Of a stretch of 64,000 nucleotides of DNA, positions 43,519 through 51,744 are shown in pieces. Both the position numbers and the translations under genes were made by a program. How positions within the stretch are numbered: position 1 is the stretch's first letter; the number at the start of each line of letters is the position of its first letter. The notes beneath the pieces are model-generated. The model did no database searches, was not told where the DNA came from, and saw nothing but the letters and a program-made list of their open reading frames with translations. Source of the DNA: JAWSVE01 sp050789445 (lineage in GTDB: Bacteria; Pseudomonadota; Gammaproteobacteria; Pseudomonadales; Cellvibrionaceae); assembly GCA_050789445.1 (NCBI GenBank), contig JAILXR010000001.1, positions 496,001-560,000 on the forward strand, given 5' to 3'.

Positions 43519-43719
43519 TTTTGACACTCCAATTTATATCAATTCCGTTTGCTTGCCTTTCAATGTGCAAATTCTACTCCTGAAAGTGTATTAAATATAA
43601 CCAAAAACGCAAATAAAGACAAGTAATGACGCTCAATGACTTGCAAATCAAACCGATAGGGGCTAACTTACGGTTTCAGGTGCAGAATCTGCACTTTAAA
43701 TATAAATAAAGGTGTAAAA
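43519..43719. promoter_or_regulatory. Prophage immunity/early control region
   Basis: A 201-base space between the divergent repressor and the Cox-like gene. GTGCAGA-A-TCTGCAC (43680-43694) is a perfect inverted repeat with seven-base arms, 25 bases before the cox start. A related but weaker word, GTGCAAATTCTAC, lies at 43565-43577. These are good operator candidates for the repressor or Cox. AT-rich tracts between them are suitable for two promoters. Assignments are inferred from position and symmetry. Confidence 0.55.
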
Positions 43720-43947
43720 ATGTCAGATAATCATAAAGAAATAGTAGAATTTGAAACGCCCGAACACCCAGAGATTCCCTTCTTTGTATCTCCCCCCATG
43801 ACCACAGAGCGATACGCACAGCTCCAAGGTTTATCAGTCGAAACAGTAAAAAACCAAGTAAGGCAAGGCACTTTGCCGTCAGTAAAACAAGGTAAGCGGC
43901 GCTTGATTAATACCTATGCAATAGCCTGTAAATGTTTAACAGCATAA
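43720..43947 (+). CDS. Cox/Apl-like phage regulator and excisionase
   Basis: A 75-residue protein. A short acidic N-terminus is followed by a winged-helix of the excisionase type, MTTERYAQLQGLSVETVKNQVRQGTLPSVKQGKRRLINT. In P2 and HP1, Cox represses the lysogenic promoter and directs excision. It is the first gene on the early lytic side, divergent from the repressor, and AAAGG precedes the ATG. Family assignment rests on size, position and the helix-turn-helix pattern. Confidence 0.82.
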   Translation: MSDNHKEIVEFETPEHPEIPFFVSPPMTTERYAQLQGLSVETVKNQVRQGTLPSVKQGKRRLINTYAIACKCLTA

Positions 43948-43982
43948 AACCTAAAACTAAGAATGGCACAGGATTAAATTAA

Positions 43983-46751
43983 ATGCAGGTACTAGAAAAA
44001 GACATAGTTCAGGCTTTGATAAACGATCAAAGTTTTTCTTTTAAGGTCACTTCAACGGCACTGATTAAAGGCGTGTGTCCAAGTTGCGGGAAAAGAGACG
44101 TTTTTGTTTCTATCGATAAACCTTGGCGGCTTCAATGCAACCGGCGCAATAATTGCGATTGGTCGGACAACATAAAAAATATAATGCCCGATCTATTCGA
44201 AAATTTTAGTGAGCGTTTCCCAACAACTAGCGAAGACCCACACGCAACCGCTAAAGCGTACATGAGCCATCAAAGAAACTTTCCTCTCAATAAAATTGGT
44301 TCTTGGTTTGAACAGGGCAGTTTCAAATTATCCGACGGTACAGCGGCGGACACAGTGCGCTTTATGTTATGGGATGGCTTTTGGTGGGATCGTTTAATTG
44401 ATGGAAGAGCAATTAAAGTTTTTGGCGATAAAGCAAAAATAAAAGCCGGAACAAAGTTTAAAAACAAGGGATGGACTCCACCAGGGCAAACCATTTCGGA
44501 AGGTGACACTGTTGTTATAGTCGAGGGGATTTTTCATGCGATAGCAATATGGTTAAGCGGTTACAAAGTTATAGCGGCTATTAGCTCGGGTAACTTACCC
44601 CGCGAAATAATCCAAAAAAAGAAAAGCAAAAAAATAAATTGGGTTATCGCTTTCGACGACGACAAAGCCGGACGTTTTGGGATCAGAAAATTTTTAAAAG
44701 AAATCAAATCGCTAAATGAAACGGTCGATGTTTGGTTAACCGGCTGCAAGGATGATTGGGACGACCTCTATACAGCGGGAAAACTAAACGACGCATTCTT
44801 TAAAGATAGCTTACACCGTGGCCGAATGGCTTTTTCTGAAACTATCGGAGAAAAGGCGTATTGGTGGTATTTAAAAACACAATTGAATTATACGGTGCTG
44901 AGTCACTATAACCGGCTTTATTCTGTATTAATTAATAACGATTTAAATAAAGATTTACGCGATGCCTGTAACGATGTTGAACAAAAAGACATTGAAGAAG
45001 AAACCAACAAAGAAAAAATATTAATCGATTCTATCGACAAGGCGATAAAAACAAAGCTGGGAAAGGATTTGTTTAAACGCCACTTAACCACGTCGGCAAT
45101 TTCAAATTGCTTGCCAGAGTTTTTATATTGCGAAGTCGATAAACAAAACGATGAATTGGCCTACTTTTTCAATATCAGCTTCCCCAACAAAACACACGAT
45201 CAACAAGTAGCTTTCCCAGGCTCGGCAATTGAAAGCCCAGCGAGCTTTAACAAAGCACTATTAAACAAAGCAGCGGGGGCAACTTTTGACGGTAGCGCGA
45301 ATCAATTAAAGCGGCTTCGTGATGATTGGTTTAGAGAAGAAATTAAACGAGTTGATACGATTAATTTTTTAGGCTACGAAAAAGAAAGTAAAACCTACGT
45401 ATATCAAGGTTTCGCCGTTAGCACTGGACGACTATTGAAATTAAACGATCATGGCTTTTTCAGTAGTGGCAAACACAGCATAAAAACAAATTTTAAATCT
45501 TTTGCCCCGCCAAAAGTCGACCATTTCAATAACAAGTGGCTAGACAGCTTTAATATAGTTTTTGCTGATAATGGAATGATGGCCCTTTCTTTTTGGTTTT
45601 TAAGTTTATTTGCCGAACAGATCAGAGAAGAGTTTAAAAGTTTTCCGTTTTTTGAATTAACTGGCGAGCATGGCGCGGGTAAAACGTCGCTCGTTGAATT
45701 TTTATGGAAGCTGCTTGGCCGTGAAGAGTACGAAGGATTCGACCCGAGCAAAGCGACATTCTCGGCACGGGCTAGAAACTTCGCGCAAGTCTCAAATATG
45801 CCCGTTGTGTTAATTGAGAGTGACAGAACAGAAGACAAAGCCAAAAAGGGCGCGTTTGATTTTGAAGAACTAAAACCAATTTTTAACGGTCGTCCTATTC
45901 GTTCAACAGGCTCTTTTAATCGAGGCAACGACACACAAGAGCCACCATTTAGAGCATCAATCGTTATCGCACAAAATGACACGGTAGACGCTAGCCCCGC
46001 CATGTTGTCGAGGATCATTCATTGTCATTGCACAAAGACACACTTTAGTCCGAGGTCTAAAGCCCTAGCGAATAGCTTTGATCGTGCCCCGATTGAAGGT
46101 GATAAAGGGGTAGGCGGGTTTTTGTTGGAATCATTAACACAAGAGAAAAAAATTCTTGAGATTTTTAGAACAGAGTTTCCCCGCATTGATGCTTTATTCA
46201 CTAGCAAGGGCGACATAAAAGACCAGCGAATTATAAAAACTCACTCGATGATTGCAGCAGGTTTTAAATGCTTACAAGTCTTATTCCCGCAAATAAAAAA
46301 CGATGAAGTCGAGCGCTTACAGAAGTTTGCTTATTCGCGAGCGATGAACAGACAAACACGAATGGATTCTGATCATCCGTTAGTGGCTTTGTTTTGGGAT
46401 ACCTACGACTACTTGAACGTTCGCATGGTCGAAGCCGATCTAAAAAACCTTCCGCCAATTATGAAAGGTTACGGAGGAAACGACGAATTAGAGAAAGAAG
46501 AGAAGGTTATTTTGAATCATTCCAAAGATGAAAACTTAATAGCTATCAATCTTCAACACTTCGAACAGCAATGCAACATCGCACGAATTAACGCCATAAG
46601 CCCCCAAGATTTTAAAGACCTTAAAAAGCTCTTACCAGGTTCGCGCCGTCACAAATTTATCGACCAAAAAACCGTAAAAAGCGCGCTTTTGGGGATGGCT
46701 AAACATTGTTGGGTTTTCGAACTAAATAGCCAGAAAAAAACGGAGTCTTAA
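43983..46751 (+). CDS. Phage Toprim primase-helicase
   Basis: A 922-residue replication protein. It has a zinc-binding motif CPSC..C..C (Cys32, 35, 52, 58), then a Toprim domain with VIVEGIFHA (Glu181) and AFDDDKAG (Asp225-227). Another region is followed by a P-loop helicase domain with Walker A GEHGAGKTS (561-569), a Walker B-like VVLIESDR segment and an arginine-finger region. It thus primes and unwinds DNA, as DnaG/D5-like phage proteins do. P2 uses the rolling-circle nickase gpA, so this phage probably replicates by another mode. A repeat cluster 230 bases downstream may be its origin. Confidence 0.88.
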   Translation: MQVLEKDIVQALINDQSFSFKVTSTALIKGVCPSCGKRDVFVSIDKPWRLQCNRRNNCDWSDNIKNIMPDLFENFSERFPTTSEDPHATAKAYMSHQRNFPLNKIGSWFEQGSFKLSDGTAADTVRFMLWDGFWWDRLIDGRAIKVFGDKAKIKAGTKFKNKGWTPPGQTISEGDTVVIVEGIFHAIAIWLSGYKVIAAISSGNLPREIIQKKKSKKINWVIAFDDDKAGRFGIRKFLKEIKSLNETVDVWLTGCKDDWDDLYTAGKLNDAFFKDSLHRGRMAFSETIGEKAYWWYLKTQLNYTVLSHYNRLYSVLINNDLNKDLRDACNDVEQKDIEEETNKEKILIDSIDKAIKTKLGKDLFKRHLTTSAISNCLPEFLYCEVDKQNDELAYFFNISFPNKTHDQQVAFPGSAIESPASFNKALLNKAAGATFDGSANQLKRLRDDWFREEIKRVDTINFLGYEKESKTYVYQGFAVSTGRLLKLNDHGFFSSGKHSIKTNFKSFAPPKVDHFNNKWLDSFNIVFADNGMMALSFWFLSLFAEQIREEFKSFPFFELTGEHGAGKTSLVEFLWKLLGREEYEGFDPSKATFSARARNFAQVSNMPVVLIESDRTEDKAKKGAFDFEELKPIFNGRPIRSTGSFNRGNDTQEPPFRASIVIAQNDTVDASPAMLSRIIHCHCTKTHFSPRSKALANSFDRAPIEGDKGVGGFLLESLTQEKKILEIFRTEFPRIDALFTSKGDIKDQRIIKTHSMIAAGFKCLQVLFPQIKNDEVERLQKFAYSRAMNRQTRMDSDHPLVALFWDTYDYLNVRMVEADLKNLPPIMKGYGGNDELEKEEKVILNHSKDENLIAINLQHFEQQCNIARINAISPQDFKDLKKLLPGSRRHKFIDQKTVKSALLGMAKHCWVFELNSQKKTES

Positions 46752-46753
46752 AA

Positions 46754-46963
46754 ATGACAGATAAACGACATATCGAAAGCGAGAAAATGACGGATAAGTT
46801 AGCTAATAAGCCCGAATATCAGGGGGGGCGTTCAAAATTCATACGCGCCCCACAATACCGGAAGCCAGCACCACATCAAAAGCTTGAGGGGGTGTCGGAA
46901 ACGCCTAACCCGCATTACCAAGATACAAAAAAACGCTACAGCCCAGAAGGCTCTAGGGATTGA
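46754..46963 (+). CDS. Small phage protein of unknown function
   Basis: A 69-residue basic, Pro-, Lys- and Arg-rich hydrophilic protein starting two bases after the primase-helicase stop. It has no recognised domain. The ATG has no strong ribosome site, so it is likely coupled to the upstream gene. It ends just before the repeat cluster. It may be real because of the tight spacing, but could be a chance frame. Confidence 0.55.
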   Translation: MTDKRHIESEKMTDKLANKPEYQGGRSKFIRAPQYRKPAPHQKLEGVSETPNPHYQDTKKRYSPEGSRD

Positions 46964-46977
46964 AGCAAAAACAAAAA

Positions 46978-47206
46978 CCTAACTTTCATCTAACCAGAAC
47001 CTAACCCAGTTAGGTAGTTAGAAATAATAAAAACCTAACTTTTTTTATTATTACAGTTAGACAAAATCTTTAAAAAACAATGGGTTATCGAGTGGTTAGG
47101 TTTTTGGTTAGGTGCGGTTAGGTTCCAAACCTAACCAGTCCAAAAAGATAACCTATTGATTTTAAAGGGTTTTAATTGTAACGAAATGTAAGGTTAGGTG
47201 GTTAGG
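46978..47206. repeat. Iteron-like cluster of GTTAGG/CCTAAC repeats, candidate prophage replication origin
   Basis: About twelve copies of GGTTAGG or its complement in both orientations, at 46978, 46990, 47000, 47009, 47017, 47034, 47056, 47094, 47106, 47116, 47130, 47192 and 47200 (shorter GTTAG/CTAACC forms included). Pairs of opposed copies make inverted repeats, for example 47116-47136, which can form a hairpin. The surrounding DNA is AT-rich. Its place after the primase-helicase gene fits a replication origin; this is inference. Confidence 0.75.
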
Positions 47207-47250
47207 TGTTTCCGAAGCCCCATACCTCGAAACAGATAAGGATAAAAACC

Positions 47251-47604
47251 ATGAAAAACGAACAAAAAACACTCATTGCACCGCCTTTTATTAGCGATGC
47301 AGAGCATAAAAATAGTTATGAGCATCTTCAAAATTGCTTGGCTTGGACGTGGATTAAAACAAAAACGAGACAAGAGATAGAAGAAAAATTAACGGCTCAA
47401 GAAAAGCAAAATAAACAATTAGCGGCACTAATGAAAGACAGAATACAAAGCTGTTTAGCGTGGTTATGGCTTGTAACGTTAACCCGCGAACAAATTAGCG
47501 ACAGATTAAATTTTTTAATACCCAGCGAATCGCAGCGAATGAAAGAACATTTAAACGACTTAAAAAAACTAAAGCCAGAAACAACAAAGGAAAAAAACAA
47601 ATGA
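47251..47604 (+). CDS. Phage early protein with an internal duplication
   Basis: A 117-residue hydrophilic protein, start taken at ATG 47251 (AAGGA nine bases upstream); the in-frame GTG at 47206 overlaps the last repeat. Two similar segments, residues 25-47 (LQNCLAWTWIKTKTRQEIEEKL) and 64-86 (IQSCLAWLWLVTLTREQISDRL), share the C-L-A-W core and the charged helix. No known family is recognised. Two cysteines in equal positions might allow a dimer or metal site. The next gene starts inside its stop codon. Confidence 0.7.
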   Translation: MKNEQKTLIAPPFISDAEHKNSYEHLQNCLAWTWIKTKTRQEIEEKLTAQEKQNKQLAALMKDRIQSCLAWLWLVTLTREQISDRLNFLIPSESQRMKEHLNDLKKLKPETTKEKNK

Positions 47605-47909
47605 GAACTCATTACTTAGAAAGAAAACAAGCTAACTATTTATTAATTAACCCCTTTGATAACGGGCAGCATCCAGGCTCAATAAAACTGGTTCACCTAA
47701 AAGGTTACGGGGCATCACAAGGAGAAAAAGAAAATATTTTAGTTAAGTTTGAACCGATTGGATCGGTTGATACAGAAAAAGCGATAGATTATGCAATAGC
47801 AATTAGCCAGGCGGCTTTGTGGGCATCATTAATTAATGGTGGTCGTCTTACAATGAAAGAGGTTCACGAAAACCAAGAGCTTTTGCACGGCACAGCGACA
47901 CAACATTAA
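47601..47909 (+). CDS. Phage early protein of unknown function
   Basis: A 102-residue soluble protein, beginning MRTHYLERKQANYLLINPFDNG. It overlaps the previous gene by four bases (ATGA), which strongly suggests a translated unit. It is otherwise featureless. It is one of a run of small genes typical of early regions in HP1-like phages. Confidence 0.75.
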   Translation: MRTHYLERKQANYLLINPFDNGQHPGSIKLVHLKGYGASQGEKENILVKFEPIGSVDTEKAIDYAIAISQAALWASLINGGRLTMKEVHENQELLHGTATQH

Positions 47910-47922
47910 AAGGGATAGTGAC

Positions 47923-48933
47923 ATGAAATTAAAAAAAATATTCAGTTGGAAAACAGCGTTAATTATTTCGGCTATATTGCTCAGTTTTATTTCGGTTCTA
48001 GCGCCGTCTTATCAATGGGCCACATACCCCGAACTAATGACAGCAAAAACTATTACATTCGTCACCGTTTTTTCATTGTGTCTTTGTAAGCTGGCTTTTT
48101 ACCCGCTGGGCTTAAAGCTGTACTTAGCTAGGCAATACTTTGGCGCGGCCATGTTAATCACATTCTCTTTTATTTTATTGGGCTTGTCGGTAGCGGCTAC
48201 CAATGAATTTCTACAGGATGGAATTAACAAGAAAAGCGAGCAGCGAATAAAAAACAGCATTGAGTTTGAAACACTAAGCCAGCAGCTTAAAAGTTACAAC
48301 GATCAAATCAAAAACAAAAACGTTGCTATAAAAATAGACTCGTCTAGCAAATACATAAAAGTCAGGCAGCGAGCAAGCGAGGAGCAAGCAAAGATTAATA
48401 ATTTAGAAAATAAAAGAATCGAGACTTTAGCTAGCATTAAAAAGCTTTCTGTATCAAAAAATAAAGCCGATACGGGATGGTTTAATAAAAATCCTGCGCC
48501 AACATACTACGGAAGTATGGAAGGGCTTTACAGCTCGTCATTTTTGGCGGCGGCTTGCTTACATTTGGGAACGGTGTTAGCCGTGCTAGCGCTTTCAGTT
48601 TGGTTGCCTTTAACCGAAACAAAAAAACAGAGCGTTTTGACTATTCCCGAAAAACCCAAAACGACACCGCCGCAACCAAAACGCGGGATTCTCGATTCTG
48701 TTAGCGAACCAAAAATAAAAGACAAGCAAAAGCCATTTCTGGAAAATTTATTATCGGGTCAATATGGTATTGATTTAGTTGTAAGAGAATTAACCAGCGA
48801 GGCGGTAGGGGGATTTAAAGCGGTCAAACAGGTATTTAGTTATCTTGAATATCATGGATATATCGAGCGAATAGGCAAGCGATACAGGCTAACCGAAAAA
48901 GCGCGTCAGGGGGATTTATGGAAAACAAATTAA
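47923..48933 (+). CDS. Phage membrane protein with coiled coil and C-terminal winged-helix-like domain
   Basis: A 336-residue protein with three N-terminal hydrophobic helices (residues 11-30, 42-62 and 72-92), a long charged coiled coil (about 100-175), a fourth membrane helix (206-230) and a Pro-rich linker (about 240-255). The C-terminal domain (270-336) resembles a winged helix: LLSGQYGIDLVVRELTSEAVGGFKAVKQVFSYLEYHGYIERIGKRYRLTEKA. I know no family with this build. It lies between small early genes and ssb, so it may tether DNA or a regulator to the membrane. Its function is unknown. Confidence 0.8.
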   Translation: MKLKKIFSWKTALIISAILLSFISVLAPSYQWATYPELMTAKTITFVTVFSLCLCKLAFYPLGLKLYLARQYFGAAMLITFSFILLGLSVAATNEFLQDGINKKSEQRIKNSIEFETLSQQLKSYNDQIKNKNVAIKIDSSSKYIKVRQRASEEQAKINNLENKRIETLASIKKLSVSKNKADTGWFNKNPAPTYYGSMEGLYSSSFLAAACLHLGTVLAVLALSVWLPLTETKKQSVLTIPEKPKTTPPQPKRGILDSVSEPKIKDKQKPFLENLLSGQYGIDLVVRELTSEAVGGFKAVKQVFSYLEYHGYIERIGKRYRLTEKARQGDLWKTN

Positions 48934-49133
48934 TCAAAAAAACAGATAAAGAAATAGAGGTTATCCGCGAATCGATTTTGTTGCGGCGACTGGCTAAAAA
49001 ATTTAAATCTAATAATCAAAAAAAACTGGCGTCTATTTATGATAAAGCCGCCGATGATTTGTTAAAGAGCGAAATTAATTATAAAGAAAATTTCAATTGT
49101 TGTTTTTTAGATAAACCGATAAAGAGAGGTTAA
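48918..49133 (+). CDS. Small phage protein of unknown function
   Basis: A 71-residue basic protein whose ATG lies inside the 3' end of the upstream membrane-protein gene (16-base overlap), followed six bases later by ssb. Predicted to be alpha-helical (IRESILLRRLAKKFKSNNQKKLASIYDKAADDLL). No domain was recognised. The tight packing supports translation. Confidence 0.65.
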   Translation: MENKLIKKTDKEIEVIRESILLRRLAKKFKSNNQKKLASIYDKAADDLLKSEINYKENFNCCFLDKPIKRG

Positions 49134-49138
49134 CAGCG

Positions 49139-49549
49139 ATGGCACAGCGAGGAGTTAACAAGGTTATCTTGATAGGAAATTTAGGGGATGACCCAAGCGC
49201 TTTAAGGGTAATAGGGGGAACGGATATAGCCACCACAGGATTTAGCTTGGCGACTAGGGAACAATGGAAGGACCGCACAACAGGTGAAAAAAAAGAGCGC
49301 ACTGAATGGCATAAAATTTCCATTGTTGGTCGTTTAGCGGAAATCGCTTGTGAATACTTAAAAAAAGGATCAAAGGTTTACTTGGAGGGCCGATTGAAAA
49401 CAAGAAGCTGGGTCGATGACGATGGAGCAAAAAAATATATAACAGAAATCTTTATTGATTTTGACGGGGTGCTTCAAATGCTGGATGGAAGCGAGTCAAC
49501 AAAAAACCAAAAGAATGCAAGCAATGAAAGTACAGCAAACAAAAATTGA
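49139..49549 (+). CDS. ssb: Phage single-stranded DNA-binding protein
   Basis: A 136-residue OB-fold SSB: NKVILIGNLGDDPSALRV, FSLATREQWKDRTTGEKKERTEWHKISIVGRLAEIACEYLKKGSKVYLEGRL and RSWVDDDGAKKYITEI. The C-terminal tail ends NASNESTANKN and lacks the acidic DDDIPF-like tip that recruits host proteins, so it may not recruit host partners through that tip. It belongs with the primase-helicase replication module. Confidence 0.93.
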   Translation: MAQRGVNKVILIGNLGDDPSALRVIGGTDIATTGFSLATREQWKDRTTGEKKERTEWHKISIVGRLAEIACEYLKKGSKVYLEGRLKTRSWVDDDGAKKYITEIFIDFDGVLQMLDGSESTKNQKNASNESTANKN

Positions 49550-49847
49550 AAGCCTTATAGAAACTTTTGTGAATGTCGGCGTGGGTTTTGGTGTTGGCTT
49601 GGTTAGCCAGATTTTGATATACCCAATTTTCGATATTCAGGTTTCCTTTATTACTAATGTTTACCTTTGCATCTGGTTTACGTTTGTTAGCATTTGCAGG
49701 GGCTATTGCATTAGAAGGTTTTTTAATGCTGGCATCCATAGTTTTTCAATTAATTCAGCCAGAAAAATATCAAAAAAAATAATAGTAAAGGAAATTATGT
49801 TCTCGTCAATTATTAAAAAATGTAATGCTGGCATTGAGAAAAGATAA
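49515..49847 (+). CDS. DUF7220-like small phage membrane protein
   Basis: A 110-residue protein, start at ATG 49515 (or 49524), overlapping the end of ssb in another frame. The segment ESLIETFVNVGVGFGVGLVSQILIYPIFDIQVSF, then NVYLCIWFTFVSICRGYCIRRFFN, holds two transmembrane helices with an RxxxIRR-like end, as in the small phage proteins I know as DUF7220. The C-terminal 40 residues are divergent and basic. Function unknown. The overlap with ssb suggests coupled translation. Confidence 0.72.
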   Translation: MQAMKVQQTKIESLIETFVNVGVGFGVGLVSQILIYPIFDIQVSFITNVYLCIWFTFVSICRGYCIRRFFNAGIHSFSINSARKISKKIIVKEIMFSSIIKKCNAGIEKR

Positions 49848-50012
49848 AAATGTTTATTTTTGATTGATATTTAAACGAAGGTGTTCGAGTTACTGACGAG
49901 AAACGATAACTAGATCACAAACGGTTTGTTCAATCAAAAACAATAACTTATTCTCTCTTGGCTCGAATGGATGAGAAATTAAAGTGAATTAATATAACAA
50001 GGAGAAAATTTT

Positions 50013-50234
50013 ATGTCGTGCACCTGCTTGGGAAGTAATGTATTGACGAAAGATAATAATCTGGTTTTAGTGGATGAAAACTTAGAAGATGCTTTATCGA
50101 TAGTTAGGCTGATTGATCAAACTTTATGTGCAGGTGAAACGATAGAGCTAGATGAATTAGGCGTCAAAGGGTTTTCTATGTTGCTGGGAAATCTTGAAAA
50201 AAGAATATTAGAAGCGCGCAATAAATTACAATAA
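50013..50234 (+). CDS. Small phage protein of unknown function
   Basis: A 73-residue acidic protein with a good ribosome site (AAGGAG) nine bases before the ATG. The N-terminus has two close cysteines (MSCTCLGSN). The remainder is helical (LEDALSIVRLIDQ, then LLGNLEKRILEARNKL). No family was recognised. It ends before a bidirectional terminator and faces the Ogr-like gene on the opposite strand. It is the last plus-strand gene of the early region. Confidence 0.75.
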   Translation: MSCTCLGSNVLTKDNNLVLVDENLEDALSIVRLIDQTLCAGETIELDELGVKGFSMLLGNLEKRILEARNKLQ

Positions 50235-50324
50235 AAAACAATTCATGTTTAAATTTAATGTCGGGGTTTGTGTCCATGAATAAATTTCAGCGTGACTCAG
50301 TTTCTAATTAATATGTAAAAAACA

Positions 50325-50357
50325 AAAAAGGCGGCTAATCATTAGCCGCCTTTTTTG
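50325..50357. terminator. Bidirectional rho-independent terminator between early genes and ogr
   Basis: The perfect hairpin GGCGGCTAA-TCA-TTAGCCGCC (50330-50350) is flanked by six A and six T, so it works for both converging transcription units. Confidence 0.92.
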
Positions 50358-50371
50358 TTGGTGTTGAAAAT

Positions 50372-50623
50372 TTATATAGCGGCGGCTTCTGAAAATAATG
50401 ATTGCTGTTCTTCAATCGATAACGATTTGATATGTTCTATTAACATTCTGCGCGCTTGAAAACTTGAGGGTGAAAGGGAATGTTTAAATGAAAGGGTAGA
50501 CACAAAAGAATGACCGCATTCAGGATTTTTACAACTGCAATATAAATCACTGATTTTAACGTCTAGCTCTTTTCGGCTTTGAATTGTGGCTGTACTTAAA
50601 CACTCTGGGCACTTTACTTGCAT
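50372..50623 (-). CDS. Ogr/Delta-like late-gene activator (zinc finger)
   Basis: An 83-residue protein, start taken at ATG 50623; the frame is open to 50722 but the added residues are not family-like. The zinc motif is CPEC..C..NPEC (CxxC-x22-CxxxxC), as in the Ogr family that activates P2 late promoters through RNA polymerase alpha. The helix following the finger is normal. It lies directly downstream of portal and terminase on the minus strand, the P2/HP1 arrangement. Confidence 0.85.
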   Translation of the reverse strand: MQVKCPECLSTATIQSRKELDVKISDLYCSCKNPECGHSFVSTLSFKHSLSPSSFQARRMLIEHIKSLSIEEQQSLFSEAAAI

Positions 50624-50711
50624 TTGGTTTACTTCTCGCTCTCCAACGGGATTCAAGCAGTTTAACCCATTTTGCTTAAAAGTGTAAATTTTGCACTTTT
50701 TATTGTATTTA

Positions 50712-51734
50712 TTACTCTTCATTGTTTGTTTCAGGCTCTTTAAAATTTATTTGTTTAGATTCTGGCAAAAGCTTATTTAACTGAAGAATAATATTTTGAA
50801 CTGGCTTTACTTCATTCTCAGTGAAAACGCGGTTTATCTTCTCTATATCACCAAACCCACCGGCATTTTCTGGCATAACACCGGCTAACGCTGGCTGTAT
50901 TCGCCACATACTTAAAATATCGTTTCTCGTAATGTTTTTAATTTTTTCGAACTCGTCTTTAGTCGCAATGTCACCGATAGGAATAATTTTTACCGAGTCG
51001 GGTTTTCCCCCTGGCAAATTTAAATACATTGAGCGGAAGTTACCCACTCCTTTGCTTTTTCTTATTTGCTCTTTTATGTCGTTCTCGTCATCCGTATTTA
51101 AATTTGCGTCGGCGGTATAAAATATATAACCCATGTGCGCGCCGTTATCGAAATACTTACGACGAAAAAGCGTTGCCGTTTCATTCAACAAAACGGAATT
51201 AATGCCGCCTAAATATTGTGGTATTCCGTAAATCGATTGCATCGGGTCATATTCTTTATAGTGAATAATTTCGCCGGTTTTAAAATTCAAAGGCTCGTTA
51301 TCTTTTCTTAGCAAGCAATATTTGTTTTTTGTTTTACGCCTTCTCATGTTTAGCGCGGGTATATGCTTAAAGTATAAAACATCACCAAAAGCGTTTTTTA
51401 TCGACTGCAAATAAAAATTACCGAACACGCAAAAATCAAACGCGCATTTACCTAAGTCGTCACCGTTTAATATGTCGTTGTCGACATAATGTTTCAATAG
51501 CATGTTTCGTTTGAAGTAAGCTATAGCGCCATGATGAGCGTTAGCGCTTAAAAGCTTTGCTACGCCAGACAAAGAAAAGGGCGGTTCATAATAGTCTTGG
51601 CTTTCATTAAAAAACGTTTGTGTAATGTCAGTTATAGAGGAACTCAATACTGGCTCTGGATCACCAAAGCTAAACGCAAAGCCTTTATTGTTTTCTTCTT
51701 TTTCTTTTAGTGTGTTTGTTTTGCTGTTAGTCAT
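50712..51734 (-). CDS. Phage portal protein (P2 gpQ/PBSX type)
   Basis: A 340-residue portal, start taken at ATG 51734; an upstream frame extension overlaps the terminase gene. The segments YYEPPFSLSGVAKLLSANAHHGAIAYFKRN, IHYKEYDPMQSIYGIPQYLGGINSVLLNETATLF and NDILSMWRIQPALAGVMPENAGGFGDIEKI are signatures of the P2-type portal. It forms the dodecameric ring through which DNA is packaged. It is transcribed with the terminase on the minus strand, toward ogr. Confidence 0.94.
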   Translation of the reverse strand: MTNSKTNTLKEKEENNKGFAFSFGDPEPVLSSSITDITQTFFNESQDYYEPPFSLSGVAKLLSANAHHGAIAYFKRNMLLKHYVDNDILNGDDLGKCAFDFCVFGNFYLQSIKNAFGDVLYFKHIPALNMRRRKTKNKYCLLRKDNEPLNFKTGEIIHYKEYDPMQSIYGIPQYLGGINSVLLNETATLFRRKYFDNGAHMGYIFYTADANLNTDDENDIKEQIRKSKGVGNFRSMYLNLPGGKPDSVKIIPIGDIATKDEFEKIKNITRNDILSMWRIQPALAGVMPENAGGFGDIEKINRVFTENEVKPVQNIILQLNKLLPESKQINFKEPETNNEE

Positions 51735-51744
51735 AAAGGGCTCT

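Noticed and set aside
46978..47206. Telomere-like repeats suggesting a linear phage-plasmid end
   Set aside because: The copies are in both orientations with irregular spacing and lie inside an integrated prophage, so a telomere is unlikely; an iteron cluster fits better.
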